DNA of 7,054 nt from Actinomycetota bacterium (GTDB lineage: Bacteria > Actinomycetota > Actinomycetes > Nanopelagicales > Nanopelagicaceae). The stretch is from positions 1 through 7,054 of the forward strand of contig WLQA01000039.1 in the NCBI GenBank assembly GCA_009698515.1, written 5' to 3'. Position numbers and translations under genes: made by a program. Shown here in pieces: positions 6,463-7,054 of this stretch (within the stretch, counting starts at the first letter, position 1; the number at the start of each line of letters is the position of its first letter). The notes under the pieces were generated by a model. That model was not told the DNA's origin. It worked only from the letters and a program-made list of their open reading frames with translations, and searched no databases.

Positions 6463-7054
6463 CTATCGACGTGGTTCGGAGATCAAAACCTTCTCAAGAG
6501 CTTCAAACTCTTCAATACATTTTCCAGATCCTTCTGCAACTGCTTGCAGTGGACGCTCAGAAATATGAATTGGCATTCCAGTTTCATGACGTAGGCGCTC
6601 ATCTAATCCACGAAGTAATGCTCCGCCACCGGTTAACACAATGCCACGATCCATTAAGTCAGAAGCAAGCTCTGGTGGAGTCTTATCAAGTGTGCTTTTA
6701 ACAGCGTTGATGATTGCATTTACTGGCTCTTCAAGTGCCTTACGAATATCAGCAGAGGTCACCAAAATTGTCTTTGGTAATCCAGTTGCTAAATCGCGTC
6801 CGCGAATTTCTGCATCTGGCTCACCTGGTAGTGGAAATGCTGAACCAATCGCCATTTTAATTTCTTCAGCTGTGCGCTCACCAAGAAGTAATGAGAACTC
6901 ACGCTTTACCCAATTAATAATTGCTTGATCTAATTCATCGCCACCAACGCGGATTGAAAGTGCAGTAACGATTCCACCAAGTGAAATAACTGCAACCTCA
7001 GTTGTTCCGCCACCAATATCAACAACCATATTTCCAGTTGGTTCATGGATTGGC
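6463..7054 (-). CDS. mreB: Rod shape-determining protein MreB, C-terminal 196 residues; 5' end beyond window
   Basis: Actin-like ATPase whose membrane-bound filaments direct cell-wall elongation. The frame runs off the right edge: codons for PIHEPTGN precede the Met at 7027-7029, so that Met is internal and is not the start. Visible pieces are the phosphate-2 motif VVDIGGGTTEVAV (fragment residues 10-22), GERTAEEIKMAIGSA (58-72), and the adenosine motif VLTGGGALLRGLDERL (139-154). The end VAEGSGKCIEEFEALEKVLI is of the actinobacterial type. About 150 N-terminal residues, including phosphate-1, are outside the window. The stop TAG is at 6463-6465, 35 nt before mreC; the operon promoter must lie outside the window, upstream of mreB. 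Confidence 0.97.
   Translation of the reverse strand, partial: PIHEPTGNMVVDIGGGTTEVAVISLGGIVTALSIRVGGDELDQAIINWVKREFSLLLGERTAEEIKMAIGSAFPLPGEPDAEIRGRDLATGLPKTILVTSADIRKALEEPVNAIINAVKSTLDKTPPELASDLMDRGIVLTGGGALLRGLDERLRHETGMPIHISERPLQAVAEGSGKCIEEFEALEKVLISEPRR

Noticed and set aside
5895..6928. Plus-strand frames within mreC and mreB (5895-6125, 6186-6437, 6471-6701, 6641-6928)
   Set aside because: They are opposite well-supported coding sequence and show no recognisable domain or ribosome site context.
6463..7029. A 188-residue protein starting at the Met at 7027-7029
   Set aside because: The frame stays open upstream to the window edge and encodes PIHEPTGN, the normal sequence before MreB VVDIGGGT, so that Met is internal.
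1..7054. A new defence, mobile or biosynthetic system hidden in the window
   Set aside because: Every long open frame with coding character belongs to a known housekeeping family, gaps are short, and no unusual gene content or composition break suggesting transfer is visible.

Overview
This window carries one continuous block of genes on the minus strand. In transcription order (right to left) they are the end of mreB, then mreC, mreD, mrdA (PBP2) and rodA, then after a 222-bp gap the first 508 codons of an RNase E/G gene (rne). No mobile element, CRISPR array, tRNA or rRNA is visible, and no convincing plus-strand gene. Base composition is about 40% G+C by eye, richer only in the Arg-coding part of rne.

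The likely host is a low-GC actinobacterium, such as a freshwater acI/Nanopelagicales lineage (Planktophila/Nanopelagicus type). Four points support this: the order mreB-mreC-mreD-pbp2-rodA with rne nearby, as in Streptomyces; an RNase E with a long basic, low-complexity extension before its S1 domain, a common actinobacterial form; actinobacterial-looking MreB and PBP2 sequences; and an A+T-rich genome with compact spacing. The lineage is an inference and was not tested by phylogeny.

Layout: 6463-7054 is mreB (3' part, cut by the window edge); 5507-6427 is mreC; 4982-5503 is mreD; 2883-4985 is mrdA; 1747-2886 is rodA; 1525-1746 is the rodA-rne spacer, holding the rne ribosome binding site and short inverted repeats; 1-1524 is rne (5' part, cut by the window edge). 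The mre genes are packed tightly: a 35-nt gap between mreB and mreC, 3 nt between mreC and mreD, and ATGA 4-bp overlaps at mreD/mrdA and mrdA/rodA. This points to one transcript with translational coupling.

Together the first five genes encode the elongation (rod) machinery. MreB filaments on the inner membrane face, with MreC and MreD, position and activate the RodA glycosyltransferase and the PBP2 transpeptidase, which polymerise and crosslink peptidoglycan. RNase E is a separate function (mRNA decay and rRNA/tRNA processing) and probably has its own leader. All six products are well-known families with their key residues intact where visible. I found no new system; the most notable details are the repeat-built N-terminal extension of RNase E and the structured rne leader.
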